A stretch of DNA of 64,000 nucleotides, from assembly GCA_903838565.1 (NCBI GenBank), contig CAILZB010000081.1, positions 1-64,000 on the forward strand, in the 5' to 3' direction. The notes under the pieces were generated by a model. That model had not been told where the DNA came from and ran no database searches. It saw only the letters and a list, made by a program, of their open reading frames with translations. The position numbers and the translations under genes were made by a program. The stretch's first letter is position 1, and each line of letters opens with the position of its first letter. Origin of the DNA: an uncultured beta proteobacterium (GTDB taxonomy: Bacteria > Pseudomonadota > Gammaproteobacteria > Burkholderiales > Burkholderiaceae_C). Shown in pieces: positions 52,333-62,094 of the stretch.

Positions 52333-53367
52333 ATGTTGATATTGGGTATTGAATCTTCCTGCGATGAAACCGGCGTGGCGCTGGTACAGGCTGGTGCTGC
52401 GGGCGTGCCGCTGCTGCGTGCGCACGCGCTGCACAGCCAGATCGAAATGCACCAGGCCTATGGCGGTGTCGTTCCCGAACTGGCCAGCCGCGACCATATC
52501 CGCCGCGTGCTGCCGCTGACGCGCAGCGTGCTGGAACAAGCCAAGTGCACTTTGGCGGATGTGGACGTGGTGGCCTATACCCGTGGACCCGGGCTGGCCG
52601 GCGCGCTGCTGGTGGGCTCGGGCGTGGCCTGCGCGCTCGGGGCGGCGCTGAACAAGCCGGTGCTGGGCATCCACCACTTGGAAGGCCATCTGCTGTCGCC
52701 CTTCCTGAGCGCCGATCCGCCGCAGTTTCCCTTTGTCGCGCTGCTGGTCTCCGGTGGCCACACGCAGCTGATGCAGGTCGACGGCGTGGGGTGCTATGCG
52801 CTGCTGGGTGAATCCATCGACGACGCTGCCGGCGAGGCCTTCGACAAGTCGGCCAAGCTGCTGGGTCTGGGCTACCCCGGCGGCCCGGCCCTGGCGCGTC
52901 TGGCCGAGCACGGCGACGCAGCCGCGTTCAAGCTGCCGCGCCCGCTGCTGCACAGCGGCAATCTGGATTTTTCGTTCTCGGGTCTGAAGACCGCGGTGCT
53001 GACGCAGGCCAAGAAACTGGGCACCGAATTGGACGCGCGCAAGGCCGATCTGGCCGCGTCGACGCAGGCCGCGATCGTGGAGGTGCTGGTGAAAAAGTCG
53101 CTCACAGCCCTGAACCAGACCGGGATGCGGCGCCTGGTCGTGGCCGGCGGCGTGGGCGCGAACCGCAGCCTGCGCGAGCAGTTGAACGCCGCCTGCGCCA
53201 AAGCGCAGGTGCGTGTGCATTACCCCGAGCTGGACCTGTGCACCGACAACGGCGCCATGATCGCCATGGCCGCGGCGATGCGGCTGCAAGCCGGCGTGGA
53301 GCAGGCGAATCGCAACTATGCGTTCGACGTCAAACCACGCTGGCCGCTGCAATCGTTGGCTGTTTAG
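52333..53367 (+). CDS. tsaD: tRNA N6-adenosine threonylcarbamoyltransferase
   Basis: A 344-residue ASKHA-fold enzyme that transfers threonylcarbamoyl to A37 of ANN-reading tRNAs, acting with TsaB, TsaE and TsaC. It starts [17 protein letters not shown]. The iron-binding histidines are in [12 protein letters not shown] (about 110-121), and the nucleotide region in [21 protein letters not shown] late metal-binding Asp is in [10 protein letters not shown]. The start at 52333 is set by the family N-terminus. It lies 74 bp after modC. Confidence 0.96.
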   Translation: MLILGIESSCDETGVALVQAGAAGVPLLRAHALHSQIEMHQAYGGVVPELASRDHIRRVLPLTRSVLEQAKCTLADVDVVAYTRGPGLAGALLVGSGVACALGAALNKPVLGIHHLEGHLLSPFLSADPPQFPFVALLVSGGHTQLMQVDGVGCYALLGESIDDAAGEAFDKSAKLLGLGYPGGPALARLAEHGDAAAFKLPRPLLHSGNLDFSFSGLKTAVLTQAKKLGTELDARKADLAASTQAAIVEVLVKKSLTALNQTGMRRLVVAGGVGANRSLREQLNAACAKAQVRVHYPELDLCTDNGAMIAMAAAMRLQAGVEQANRNYAFDVKPRWPLQSLAV

Positions 53368-53369
53368 CC

Positions 53370-53765
53370 TCAGGCGATATTCAGCTGCGTCACCTTGCTT
53401 GCGGGGACGAGTTTGCCCAACTTGAGCGTGAGCACGCCGAGTTCGAGTTTGGCTTCGCTGGTCGCGGCGTCGATGTCCTGCGGCAACTCGTAGGCCAGCT
53501 GGTAGCTGCGCGGCGCGTCCTTCAGGCTCTCGATCCGGATCACATTGCCCTCGATGCCGATGTTCAACTGCTCCTTGGACACGCCGGGCACATCGAAGCT
53601 CAAGGTGTACGACTTCTCGTCCTGAGTCACGGCCGCGGCGCAGGCTTTGGCATTCGATTTGACGGGCGATTGCAGCGCCTCGCCCAACCAGCGCTCCAGT
53701 TGCTGATCAACCCCGCGCAGATGGGGGGCATAAGTTGCGCGACGCATAACGGGCGTAAAAAACAT
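53370..53765 (-). CDS. Hsp20/alpha-crystallin family small heat-shock protein
   Basis: A 131-residue protein with the alpha-crystallin domain at residues 45-131: YTLSFDVPGVSKEQLNIGIE, then NVIRIE and the ending ELGVLTLKLGKLVP with a weak IxI-like LNIA tail. The N-terminal region is short. Such proteins hold unfolded proteins in the cytoplasm. The start at 53765 follows AAGGAAG. It is convergent with tsaD, with stop codons 2 bp apart, and divergent from the solute-binding protein. Confidence 0.85.
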   Translation of the reverse strand: MFFTPVMRRATYAPHLRGVDQQLERWLGEALQSPVKSNAKACAAAVTQDEKSYTLSFDVPGVSKEQLNIGIEGNVIRIESLKDAPRSYQLAYELPQDIDAATSEAKLELGVLTLKLGKLVPASKVTQLNIA

Positions 53766-53858
53766 GGTGTGTCTTCCTTTACACTGCGCAGCGCTCGAGA
53801 TAAGCGCCACAGGCTTCCCAATTGCGTGCGCAGCGCGGCATTTCAAGAAAGATTTTGC

Positions 53859-55178
53859 ATGTATAAATTTCGGATCTCACTCTTGAAATTGGCGCTGGCG
53901 GCGCTAGCGCTGGGTTCGTTCTGCAGTGGCACCGCCCAGGCGCAAGCGACCGCAGCCAGCACCGGTGCGGCGATCAGGATCGCGTTGATCGAAGGCCTTT
54001 CGGGTCCTTTCGCCGCGCCCGGAGAGGCGGTATTTCGCAACTTGGTGTGGGCGGTGGAGCGGGTGAACTCGCGCGGCGGCGTCAGGCTCGGGGGCGGCGC
54101 GTCCCGGCCTTTGCTGCTGCAGCGCTACGACAGCAAGGGGCAGAACGAAGAGGCGCTGTCGGCGCTGCGCTCGGCCATCGACGACGGTGCGCAGTTTGTC
54201 ATGCAGGGCAACTCCTCCGCCAATGCGGCCGCGCTGCTGGATGCGATCAACAAGCACAACGAACGCGAGCCCGCCAGGCGCGTGCTGCTGCTCAACTACT
54301 CCGCGGTCGATCCCGTGCTGACGAACGAGAAGTGCAGCTTCTGGCACTTCCGCTTCGACGCCCACGCCGACATGCGCATGGCCGCGCTGATGGACGTGCT
54401 CAAGGACGATCGTGCCATCCAGCGCGTCTACCTGATCGGGCAGGACTACAGCTTTGGCCAGGCGGTGTTGCGTGAAGCGCGCCGGCAGCTGGGCGTGCAG
54501 CGCCCGGACGTGGCCATCGTCGGCGAAGAGTTGCACCCCATGGGACGCATCAAGGACTTCCTCCCCTACGCTGGCAAGATCAAGGCCAGCGGCGCACAGG
54601 CCGTCATCACCGGCAACTGGGGCAATGACCTGACACTGCTGGTGAAGGCGGCAAAGGAGGCTGGATTTGAGGGCAAGTTCTACACCTTCTACGGCAATGC
54701 GCTGGGTGCCCCGGCCGCCATCGGTGACGCGGGCGTCGGTCGTGTGATCGCGGTGGCCGAATGGCTGCCCAATGTCGCTGGCGCCCAGAGCGAGGCGTTC
54801 TACCAGGCCTTCAAGGCACGCTTCCCCAAACCCGCCGACGACTACGTGCACCTGCGCATGCAGTTGATGGTGGAAGCACTGGCGCAGGCGATCGAACGCT
54901 CGGTCAAAGTCCCTGGCGCCGACACGCTGGACATCGTCTCGGTGGCCACACAGCTGGAAAAGTCGAGGCTCAATTTCTACGGCCAGACCGCTGCCATGCG
55001 CGCGTCGGACCACCAGTTCCAGCAACCCCTGGTGGTGGGCATGATGGAGCGCATGGGAACGCCCGGCGTGAAGTTCGACGTCGAAGGATCGGGCTACGGC
55101 TTTCGCGTGATCCGCTCCATCAGCGCCGAACGCGCAGCGCAGCCCACGAGTTGCAGCATGCAGCGTCCGGCGTCGTGA
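53859..55178 (+). CDS. Periplasmic solute-binding protein, branched-chain amino acid type
   Basis: A 439-residue Peripla_BP_6 protein with a signal peptide (LLKLALAALALGSFCSGTAQA). IALIEGLSGPFAAPGEAVFR is the usual first strand and ligand loop of LivJ-like proteins; MQGNSSANAAALLDAINKHN and LIGQDYSFGQAVLREARR follow. No permease or ATPase genes are near. Its downstream neighbour 70 bp away is a membrane hybrid histidine kinase, so it may deliver a ligand signal instead of serving transport. The ATG at 53859 starts the signal peptide. Confidence 0.85.
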   Translation: MYKFRISLLKLALAALALGSFCSGTAQAQATAASTGAAIRIALIEGLSGPFAAPGEAVFRNLVWAVERVNSRGGVRLGGGASRPLLLQRYDSKGQNEEALSALRSAIDDGAQFVMQGNSSANAAALLDAINKHNEREPARRVLLLNYSAVDPVLTNEKCSFWHFRFDAHADMRMAALMDVLKDDRAIQRVYLIGQDYSFGQAVLREARRQLGVQRPDVAIVGEELHPMGRIKDFLPYAGKIKASGAQAVITGNWGNDLTLLVKAAKEAGFEGKFYTFYGNALGAPAAIGDAGVGRVIAVAEWLPNVAGAQSEAFYQAFKARFPKPADDYVHLRMQLMVEALAQAIERSVKVPGADTLDIVSVATQLEKSRLNFYGQTAAMRASDHQFQQPLVVGMMERMGTPGVKFDVEGSGYGFRVIRSISAERAAQPTSCSMQRPAS

Positions 55179-55248
55179 GGTCCTTGGGGAAAAGGCGCCC
55201 GGGTTATGATGAATCTCATACTGAAGGCGCCTGACACCGAGGAGCGGC

Positions 55249-57822
55249 ATGCAAGAAACAGCGGAGATTGAGGAACGCGCCAGCATCCGCTTGCTGGACC
55301 GCTACTACAGCATTTTTCTGGCGGTATGCGTCGTCTTTTTGGCCGTGGGTGTGCCCTTTGTCTTCAAGCGCGTCGCGGTGACGGTCGGCGTCACGCTGGT
55401 GATAACGGCAGCATTGCTGCTGGCTTGGCGAATGAGCCGTCGCGGCCATCCGCGAACGTCGCTGATACTCTTTTCCGCTTGCTTGTGGCTGATTCTGGTG
55501 GGATTGATGTTTGCCGGCTTGCCGCCTGTCACTGCCGCTGCCGCCTTGGCCATGGCGGTGATGCTGGCTGTTGTCGTTCGGTTGCGCACCGGTGTGATCT
55601 TTGGCACTGCCTACCTCGCGGCCTGGATGCTGTACATCGTGTTGAAGGTCAATGGCTTGGCGCCCGAGCCTTACTTCACGACCGCCACGTTGACGGGCTG
55701 GTTCATCTCCGCAATCTCGTTCTGGCTGATGTTGCTGCCCATCCCCGAACTGATCGCGAAACTGCGCAAGGGAGTATCGCTGCAACGGGCCGTGATCGAG
55801 GCCACGATTGACGGCATCCTGGTGGTGAACAACGAGGGCAAGATCGTGACGCATAACCAGCGTTTCGTCGAGCTCTGGAGCATTGCGCCAGAACTTCTGA
55901 AATCTCGCGACGACGCTGCATTACTGGACTTTGTGGTGCAGCACCTGGCTGAGCCGGAACAGTTCCTCAAGAGCGTGCGTGAACTGTACGCACACCCCGA
56001 TCAGTCCAGCTCTGACACCCTGACGTTCAAGGATGGACGCGTCCTCGAACGCGACTCCCAGCCCCAGCGTCTGAACGGGCAGATCGTGGGCCGCGTCTGG
56101 TGTTTTCGCGATGTCACCCGCAGGGAACAGGCGCAAGGGGCACTGAGCGAAGCCTTGACCCGGATCGAGCGCATCGCCGCCCGCGTCCCAGGCGCCATTT
56201 TTGAATTCAGACTCGACCGCCACGGACAACCCAGCCTGCCGTTCTTCAGCAAGGGATTGCTGGATGTGTATCGGCTTGACGCGCAGGAGATCGCCGATGT
56301 CAACCAGGCGACAAAGGACCGGGTGCTGCTGCAGGATCAGGACGCTTACCGAGCATCGATCGAACACTCTTTGTCAAAGCTGTTGCCCTGGATGCACGAA
56401 TGGCGCATCCGCTTGCCCGACGGCAGCGTTCGCTGGATCGGCGGCAACGGTGTGCCATCGCGGGAAGACGATGGCTCGGTTCTGTTGCACGGTTTTGTGA
56501 ACGATATCACCGAGCGCAAGACGACGCATCAGGAACTCGAGATGCACCGCAATCACCTGCGCGAACTGGTAGACGAGAAAACCCTGGAACTGCGCCACAG
56601 CGTGGCCATCACGCAAGCGGCCGAGCTTCGGGCGAATGCAGCGAACCGTGCCAAGTCGGAGTTCCTGGCCAACATGAGCCACGAAATCCGCACCCCGATG
56701 AACGGGCTGATCGGAATGGCCGATGTGCTGCGCGAAACCGCGCTCACACCCGAGCAGGCACGCATGCTCGCCGTCATGAGGGATTCCTCCGCCTCGCTCA
56801 TGACCCTGCTGAACGACATCCTGGACCTGTCAAAGATTGAAGCCGGCAAGCTCGAACTGGAGTCCATCCCGACGCACCTGGGCCAACTGATGGAAGGCGT
56901 CACGCAATTGCTGGCGCCGGCCTGCGTCAGCAAGGCCATGGAGCTCACGCTGCAGGTCTCGCCCCAGCTCCCGCAGTGGATCTGCACCGACCCGACACGC
57001 TTGCGCCAGGTGCTCTTCAATCTGCTGGGCAATGCCATCAAATTCACCGGCAACCAGGCCGGCCACACCGGGAAGATTTCGGTGCGCGCCGAGCCGACCA
57101 CGCGGGCCGATGGCAGCGCCGGCTTGATCATTCGCGTCACAGACAACGGCATCGGCATGGGTGCGGATGTTCTGCAGCGCCTGTTCCAGCCGTTCGCCCA
57201 AGGCGATGAGAGCACGGCGCGCAGGTTCGGCGGCTCCGGCCTGGGTTTGAGCATCACGCGCCACCTGGTGCAACTGATGCAGGGCCACATCGGTGCGCAA
57301 AGCGAACTCGGATCGGGTTCGGAGTTCACGCTGGAGCTGCCCTTGCTGGCATCGGCCGCGGGCCTCGCCGACCCCGCCGGTGACGCCGCGATCGCGAATC
57401 GGCGCAACCGCCTGCGGCAGACTGAGCACAATGCGACACCGGCGGCGGGGCCACTGATCCTGCTGGCCGAGGACAACGAGATCAACCAGGAAGTGATGCA
57501 GGAACAATTGCGCCTGCTGGGCTATCGCTGCGAGACCGCTGCCGACAGCGTCCTGGCGCTCGAACTGTGGCGCAGCGGCCGCTATGCGCTGCTGCTGACC
57601 GACTGCCACATGCCCAACATGGATGGCTTTGAACTCACCGCCACGATCCGGCGCGAACAGACCACGCACCTTCCCATCATCGCCGTCACCGCCAATGCCA
57701 TGCAGGGCGAAGACAGGCGCTGCCGCGACGCCGGCATGGACGACTGCCTGTGCAAGCCGCTGCGCCTGCATGAACTCGGACCCATGTTGTCCAAATGGCT
57801 ACCCCACCAGGAACCCGCATGA
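55249..57822 (+). CDS. Six-TM hybrid histidine kinase with PAS and receiver domains
   Basis: An 857-residue sensor. Six membrane helices lie at about residues 17-170 (first FLAVCVVFLAVGVPFVF). A PAS domain follows (about 180-300, ATIDGILVVNNEGKIVTHNQ), then a second one (about 305-430) and a coiled coil. The dimerisation/phospho-His domain is EFLANMSHEIRTPMNG (His478), the ATPase domain has DNGIGMG and RRFGGSGLGLSIT, and the C-terminal receiver has its phospho-Asp in LLTDCHMPNMDGF (Asp785). No output regulator is adjacent. It overlaps the aminotransferase start by 4 bp, an unusual coupling. Confidence 0.92.
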   Translation: MQETAEIEERASIRLLDRYYSIFLAVCVVFLAVGVPFVFKRVAVTVGVTLVITAALLLAWRMSRRGHPRTSLILFSACLWLILVGLMFAGLPPVTAAAALAMAVMLAVVVRLRTGVIFGTAYLAAWMLYIVLKVNGLAPEPYFTTATLTGWFISAISFWLMLLPIPELIAKLRKGVSLQRAVIEATIDGILVVNNEGKIVTHNQRFVELWSIAPELLKSRDDAALLDFVVQHLAEPEQFLKSVRELYAHPDQSSSDTLTFKDGRVLERDSQPQRLNGQIVGRVWCFRDVTRREQAQGALSEALTRIERIAARVPGAIFEFRLDRHGQPSLPFFSKGLLDVYRLDAQEIADVNQATKDRVLLQDQDAYRASIEHSLSKLLPWMHEWRIRLPDGSVRWIGGNGVPSREDDGSVLLHGFVNDITERKTTHQELEMHRNHLRELVDEKTLELRHSVAITQAAELRANAANRAKSEFLANMSHEIRTPMNGLIGMADVLRETALTPEQARMLAVMRDSSASLMTLLNDILDLSKIEAGKLELESIPTHLGQLMEGVTQLLAPACVSKAMELTLQVSPQLPQWICTDPTRLRQVLFNLLGNAIKFTGNQAGHTGKISVRAEPTTRADGSAGLIIRVTDNGIGMGADVLQRLFQPFAQGDESTARRFGGSGLGLSITRHLVQLMQGHIGAQSELGSGSEFTLELPLLASAAGLADPAGDAAIANRRNRLRQTEHNATPAAGPLILLAEDNEINQEVMQEQLRLLGYRCETAADSVLALELWRSGRYALLLTDCHMPNMDGFELTATIRREQTTHLPIIAVTANAMQGEDRRCRDAGMDDCLCKPLRLHELGPMLSKWLPHQEPA

Positions 57823-59000
57823 GACAAGCCATACAGCAGCTCGAAGAATCGAAGATCCGCGAAGTCGCCAACGCCGGCATGGGGCGCGCCGACGTGCTCG
57901 CGTTCTGGTTTGGCGAGAGCGACGAGGTCACGCCCGATTTCATCCGTCAGGCCGCGATTGAATCGCTGCAGCGTGGCGAAACTTTCTACTCGCACAACCT
58001 GGGGCTGCCGGAATTGCGCGAGGCGATTGCCAGCTACATGAGCGCGCTGCATGGCCCGATCGCGAGCGACCGCCTGGCCGTGACCAGCGGCGGCGTGAAC
58101 GCGCTGATGGTGGCGATGCAGGCACTGTTGGACGCAGGCGACGAAGTGGTGGTGGTCACGCCGGTATGGCCCAACCTCACGGCCCAACCCGCGATCCTGG
58201 GCGCCAGGGTGGTCTGCGTGCCGCTGCAGCCGCAAACCTCAGGGCCGGATCAGGGCGCGTGGCGCCTGAATCTGGCGGCGCTGCTGGCGCGTGTCACGCG
58301 CGCCACCCGGCTGCTGGTGCTCAACGCGCCGAACAACCCCACGGGCTGGACGCTGACGCGCGCCGAGCAGCAAACCATTCTGCAGCACTGCCGAGTGACA
58401 GGCACCTGGATCCTGGCCGACGAGGTGTACGAACGCCTGTACTACGAACCCTCAGCGAACAGCTGCGCGCCGAGCTTTCTGGACATTGCCGACACCAGCG
58501 ACAGGCTGGTGGTGGCGCACAGTTTTTCCAAGAGCTTCCTGATGACCGGTTGGCGCCTGGGCTGGCTCGTGATGCCCCCTGATCTGACGCCGCAGGTGGG
58601 CAAGCTGATCGAATTCAACACCTCCTGCGCCAGCGTCTTCACGCAGCGCGCCGGCATCGCAGCGCTGGCGCGCAGCGCCGAAGTCACACCCAGGGTGGTG
58701 GCCCATCTGAAGCTCTGTCGCGACACCCTGGTGCCGCTGTTGCGCGCCTTGCCGGGCGTGCAGGTCGCCAGTCCTGCGGGCGGCATGTACGCCTTTTTCA
58801 AGCTCGACGGCTTTGACGATTCCCTGACCACCGCCAAGCGCCTGGTGCTGGAGGCGGGCCTGGGCCTGGCGCCCGGCAATGCGTTTGCGCCGCAGGCCCA
58901 GGGCTGGTTGCGCTGGTGCTTTGCCTCCCACGACCCTCAGCGGCTGGTGCAGGGCGTGGCGCGTTTGCAGGGCTGGCTGGAGCAGCGCGCGCCTGGCTGA
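57819..59000 (+). CDS. PLP-dependent aminotransferase, class I/II
   Basis: A 393-residue enzyme. LAFWFGESDEVTPDFIRQAA opens the aspartate aminotransferase-like fold. LVLNAPNNPTGWTLT, WILADEVYERLYYE with the PLP-pyridine Asp and the Schiff-base lysine in VAHSFSKSFLMTGWRLGW (about 241) follow. The substrate is not clear: probably an amino acid or an N-acyl amino acid. The ATG at 57819 overlaps the kinase stop (ATGA), so I prefer it to an earlier in-frame ATG at 57795 inside the kinase gene. Confidence 0.88.
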   Translation: MRQAIQQLEESKIREVANAGMGRADVLAFWFGESDEVTPDFIRQAAIESLQRGETFYSHNLGLPELREAIASYMSALHGPIASDRLAVTSGGVNALMVAMQALLDAGDEVVVVTPVWPNLTAQPAILGARVVCVPLQPQTSGPDQGAWRLNLAALLARVTRATRLLVLNAPNNPTGWTLTRAEQQTILQHCRVTGTWILADEVYERLYYEPSANSCAPSFLDIADTSDRLVVAHSFSKSFLMTGWRLGWLVMPPDLTPQVGKLIEFNTSCASVFTQRAGIAALARSAEVTPRVVAHLKLCRDTLVPLLRALPGVQVASPAGGMYAFFKLDGFDDSLTTAKRLVLEAGLGLAPGNAFAPQAQGWLRWCFASHDPQRLVQGVARLQGWLEQRAPG

Positions 59001-59025
59001 TGCATGACCTGCGCTATCCTTCGCC

Positions 59026-59421
59026 ATGGCCTCCAGCGACCCCGAATTTGCCCAGTACTGCTGCGAGCTGCTTGCCAGCGCAGGTCCGTGCCGGGCACGG
59101 CGCATGTTCGGCGGCTGGGGGATCTCGGTCGAGGACCTGTCCATCGCCATCCTGGCGGATCTGGGAGAGGGCGACACGCTGTGGCTCAAGGCCGATGAGG
59201 CGACGCGGGCCGAGTTTGAAGCTGCAGGGTGCAGGCGCTTCAGCTACCTGGCCAAGGGCCAGCCCAAGAGCATGAACTACTACGCAGCCCCCTCTGACGC
59301 CATGGAGTCGCCCCCGTTGATGCGGCCCTGGGCCAGGCTGGCGCTGGAAGCGGCGCTGCGCTCACGCGCCGCCAAGCCCGTAAAGCGTCAAGCCGCCAAG
59401 CCCCGGAAATCAACGAACTAG
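59026..59421 (+). CDS. TfoX N-terminal domain protein
   Basis: A 131-residue protein with the TfoX/Sxy N-terminal fold: FAQYCCELLASAGPCRARRM, FGGWGISVEDLSIAILADL and SYLAKGQPKSMNYYAAPSDA. The C-terminus is basic (AAKPVKRQAAKPRKSTN). Full-length TfoX/Sxy activates competence with CRP; this single-domain version is common and its role uncertain. Its stop codon TAG shares the CTAG sequence with the stop of the convergent cyclo-ligase gene. Confidence 0.85.
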   Translation: MASSDPEFAQYCCELLASAGPCRARRMFGGWGISVEDLSIAILADLGEGDTLWLKADEATRAEFEAAGCRRFSYLAKGQPKSMNYYAAPSDAMESPPLMRPWARLALEAALRSRAAKPVKRQAAKPRKSTN

Positions 59422-60032
59422 ATCGGCCAGACCGCGCCGTTGTCGTTCAGGATCGCGTCCAGCGCCACGTCGTGCGGCTCGGCCTCAAGATCATCGACGA
59501 AACCCTGGGCGTAGCCCAGTCCCACGGTCACCGGTTTGGGTTGCAGCGTGGCCAGCGTGCGGTCATAAAAGCCGCCACCGTAGCCCAGGCGATAGCCACC
59601 CGCGCCGTAGCCCACGCACGGGACGAACAGCAGCGTGGGCACCACGACCTCGGTGTCCTTGGGCTTGGGGATGCCATAGGCGTCCTCCTCCATCGGGCAG
59701 CCGGGATACCAGGCGTGAAACACCAGCGTCTTGTGCACCTTGTCCACCACCGGCAAGCCGATGCGGCGCAGCTTGGGGCCGTCCAGCAGTTCGCCGTCCT
59801 CCTTCCAGCGGTGCAAGGCCGGCAGCGGATCAAACTCGCCCTTGATCGGCCAGTAGGCGCCGATCACCGTATCGGTGCGCCCCACGAGCCAGATGCGCAT
59901 GACCTGCTGCAAAGAGGCGGCGCGCTGTAAGCGGTCGGGCAGGTTCAGGCGTTGTTCTATCAATGCCTGACGCAGCGCCTTCTTGTCGCGCGCCTTTTGC
60001 GCCGCTGCGCCTTTTCCATCGGATGTGTCCAT
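59418..60032 (-). CDS. 5-formyltetrahydrofolate cyclo-ligase
   Basis: A 204-residue enzyme of the YgfA/MTHFS family that turns 5-formyl-THF into 5,10-methenyl-THF using ATP. It shows KARDKKALRQALIEQRLNLP, GAYWPIKGEFDPLP and VVPTLLFVPCVGYGAGGYRL, followed by the nucleotide loop GYGGGFYDRTL. The ATG at 60032 has GAGGGGATT directly upstream. A much longer frame extends into the opposite strand of the transglycosylase gene, but it is a shadow. Only 9 bp separate its start codon from the divergent slt-type start. Confidence 0.9.
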   Translation of the reverse strand: MDTSDGKGAAAQKARDKKALRQALIEQRLNLPDRLQRAASLQQVMRIWLVGRTDTVIGAYWPIKGEFDPLPALHRWKEDGELLDGPKLRRIGLPVVDKVHKTLVFHAWYPGCPMEEDAYGIPKPKDTEVVVPTLLFVPCVGYGAGGYRLGYGGGFYDRTLATLQPKPVTVGLGYAQGFVDDLEAEPHDVALDAILNDNGAVWPI

Positions 60033-60041
60033 AATCCCCTC

Positions 60042-62063
60042 ATGCAATTGCCAACCATTCTGACACTGATTTTCAGCTTTGCCCTGGGGCTGTTGCCGCA
60101 AGCTGCCTCGGCGCAGGCGGCGCTTGACGTGCGTGTGGCGGCGCCGGGCGACGATCTGGTGCTGCAAATGCGCGCAGCTTTCGTCAAAAACGACCGCAAG
60201 CCGCTCGCCGCGCTGCTGCCCCAGGTGCAGGGCCACGCGCTGGAGCACTGGGCAGCGTACTGGGAACTCAAGGCCCGGCTGGAAGACGCGCCGACGCAGG
60301 AAATCCAGGACTTCCTGCGCCGCTACGCCGGCAGCTACCAGGAAGACCGGCTGCGCGCCGACTGGCTCACGCTGTTGGGACAGCGCAAGGACTGGGCCAC
60401 ATTTTCTGCGCAATACCCCAGCTACCGCATGGGCGACGACCGGGAGCTGCGCTGCTATGCGGCGCTGATCGCCCACACGCAAACCGGCGCCGACACTTCG
60501 GAGGAAGTGCGGCGCAACTGGTACGCGCTGCGCGAAGCCGACCAGGGCTGCACTCAAGCCGCCGCCGCGCTGTTTGCCAGCAAGAAGATGAGCGCACTCG
60601 ACGTTTGGCGCAAGGCGCGCATGGCGATGGAGGCGAACCGGCCGCAGGCGGCGCGCGCAGCGGTCGAGATCGTCGCGCCCGAGGTTGCGAAATCGGTCGT
60701 CGAAATCAACGCCAACCCCCTGAAATTCCTGCGCGCGCATTCGACGGCGCCGGGCCAGGTGCGCAAGGAACTGGTGCTGCTGGCGATCATCAAGATGGCC
60801 ACGAACGACGCCGACGCCACGTTCCCGGTCCTCGAGAACAAGTGGTCGGTGCAGCTCTCGCCGGAAGAGCGCAACTGGGCCTGGGGCGTGATCGGGAAAC
60901 AGGCCGCGATGCGCCTGAGCAACGACGCGCTCGACTACTTCTCCCGCGCCAAGTCGGACGCCGATCTGAACGACGAGATGCTGGCCTGGAAGGCGCGTGC
61001 CGCGCTGCGCGCCGGCAGGGAACCCAAGTGGCCGGTGCTGCTGGCGGCGATCAACGCCATGAGCGAAGAAGCGCGCAAGGACAGCACCTGGGTTTACTGG
61101 AAGGCGCTCGCGCTCAAGGCCAAGGGCGGCGCCGAACAGGCACAGGTGAATGCGCTGCTGGAATCGATCGCGTCTGTGCGCGGCTTCTACGAGCAGCTGG
61201 CGCTGGAGGAACTGGGACGCAAGGTCAGCGTTCCGCCGCGCCCGGCACCGCTGACGGCAGCTGAACTCGACACCGCGCGCCTGAATCCTGGTTTGAACCG
61301 CGCCCTCATCGCCATTGCGCTGGGCCTGCGCAGCGAAGGCGTGCGCGAGTGGAACTACAGCAGCAATCTGAGCAATCCGCGCGGCGCGGCCGGCGCCATG
61401 AACGAGCGCGAGCTGCTCGCCGCCGCCGACTTGGCCTGCCAGTACCAGGTGTGGGACCGCTGCATCAACACCAGCGAACGCACGCGCAGCGAAATCGATT
61501 TTGCGCAGCGCTTCCCCATGCCATACAAGGACGCGGTACTCAAGCGCAGCGGAGAGATCGGCCTGGACCCGGCGTTTGTCTACGGCCTGATCCGTCAGGA
61601 GTCGCGCTTCGTGATGGACGCGCGCTCGGGCGTGGGTGCGTCGGGTCTGATGCAGGTGATGCCGCCCACGGCGCGCTGGACCGCGCGCAAGATCGGCCTG
61701 GTCGACTTCAAGCCGCACCAGATCAGCGACCGCGACACGAATATCGCCATCGGCACCGGTTACCTCAAGCTGGTGCTGGACAGTTTTTCCGGCTCCATGC
61801 CGCTGGCCGCTGCCGCCTACAACGCCGGCCCGAGCCGACCGCGCAACTGGCGCGGGCAAAGCGGCGCGCCGGTGATCGATGCGGCCGCCTGGGCCGAGAA
61901 CATCCCGTTCGCCGAGACCCGTGACTACGTGAAGAAAGTGCTCTCCAACAGCACCAGCTACGCCGCGCTGATCAGCGGCCAACCGCAATCGCTGAAGGCT
62001 CGCCTTGGTCAGGTCGGTCCGCGCGACGCCGGCGCCATCGAAGCCATTCTGGATCTGCCCTGA
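60042..62063 (+). CDS. slt: Soluble lytic transglycosylase (Slt70-like)
   Basis: A 673-residue periplasmic murein hydrolase. The signal peptide (ILTLIFSFALGLLPQAASAQ) is followed by a long alpha-superhelical part (about 40-480) and the SLT catalytic domain. The catalytic Glu lies in YGLIRQESRFVMDARS (about residue 520); SGLMQVMPPTARW, GTGYLKLVLDSF and AAAAYNAGPSRPRNW are the domain's other conserved segments. It cuts glycan strands to 1,6-anhydro-muropeptides. Length and order match Slt70. Confidence 0.93.
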   Translation: MQLPTILTLIFSFALGLLPQAASAQAALDVRVAAPGDDLVLQMRAAFVKNDRKPLAALLPQVQGHALEHWAAYWELKARLEDAPTQEIQDFLRRYAGSYQEDRLRADWLTLLGQRKDWATFSAQYPSYRMGDDRELRCYAALIAHTQTGADTSEEVRRNWYALREADQGCTQAAAALFASKKMSALDVWRKARMAMEANRPQAARAAVEIVAPEVAKSVVEINANPLKFLRAHSTAPGQVRKELVLLAIIKMATNDADATFPVLENKWSVQLSPEERNWAWGVIGKQAAMRLSNDALDYFSRAKSDADLNDEMLAWKARAALRAGREPKWPVLLAAINAMSEEARKDSTWVYWKALALKAKGGAEQAQVNALLESIASVRGFYEQLALEELGRKVSVPPRPAPLTAAELDTARLNPGLNRALIAIALGLRSEGVREWNYSSNLSNPRGAAGAMNERELLAAADLACQYQVWDRCINTSERTRSEIDFAQRFPMPYKDAVLKRSGEIGLDPAFVYGLIRQESRFVMDARSGVGASGLMQVMPPTARWTARKIGLVDFKPHQISDRDTNIAIGTGYLKLVLDSFSGSMPLAAAAYNAGPSRPRNWRGQSGAPVIDAAAWAENIPFAETRDYVKKVLSNSTSYAALISGQPQSLKARLGQVGPRDAGAIEAILDLP

Positions 62064-62094
62064 TCCCTTTGCCCAAGCCATTCTGGAAATCAGC

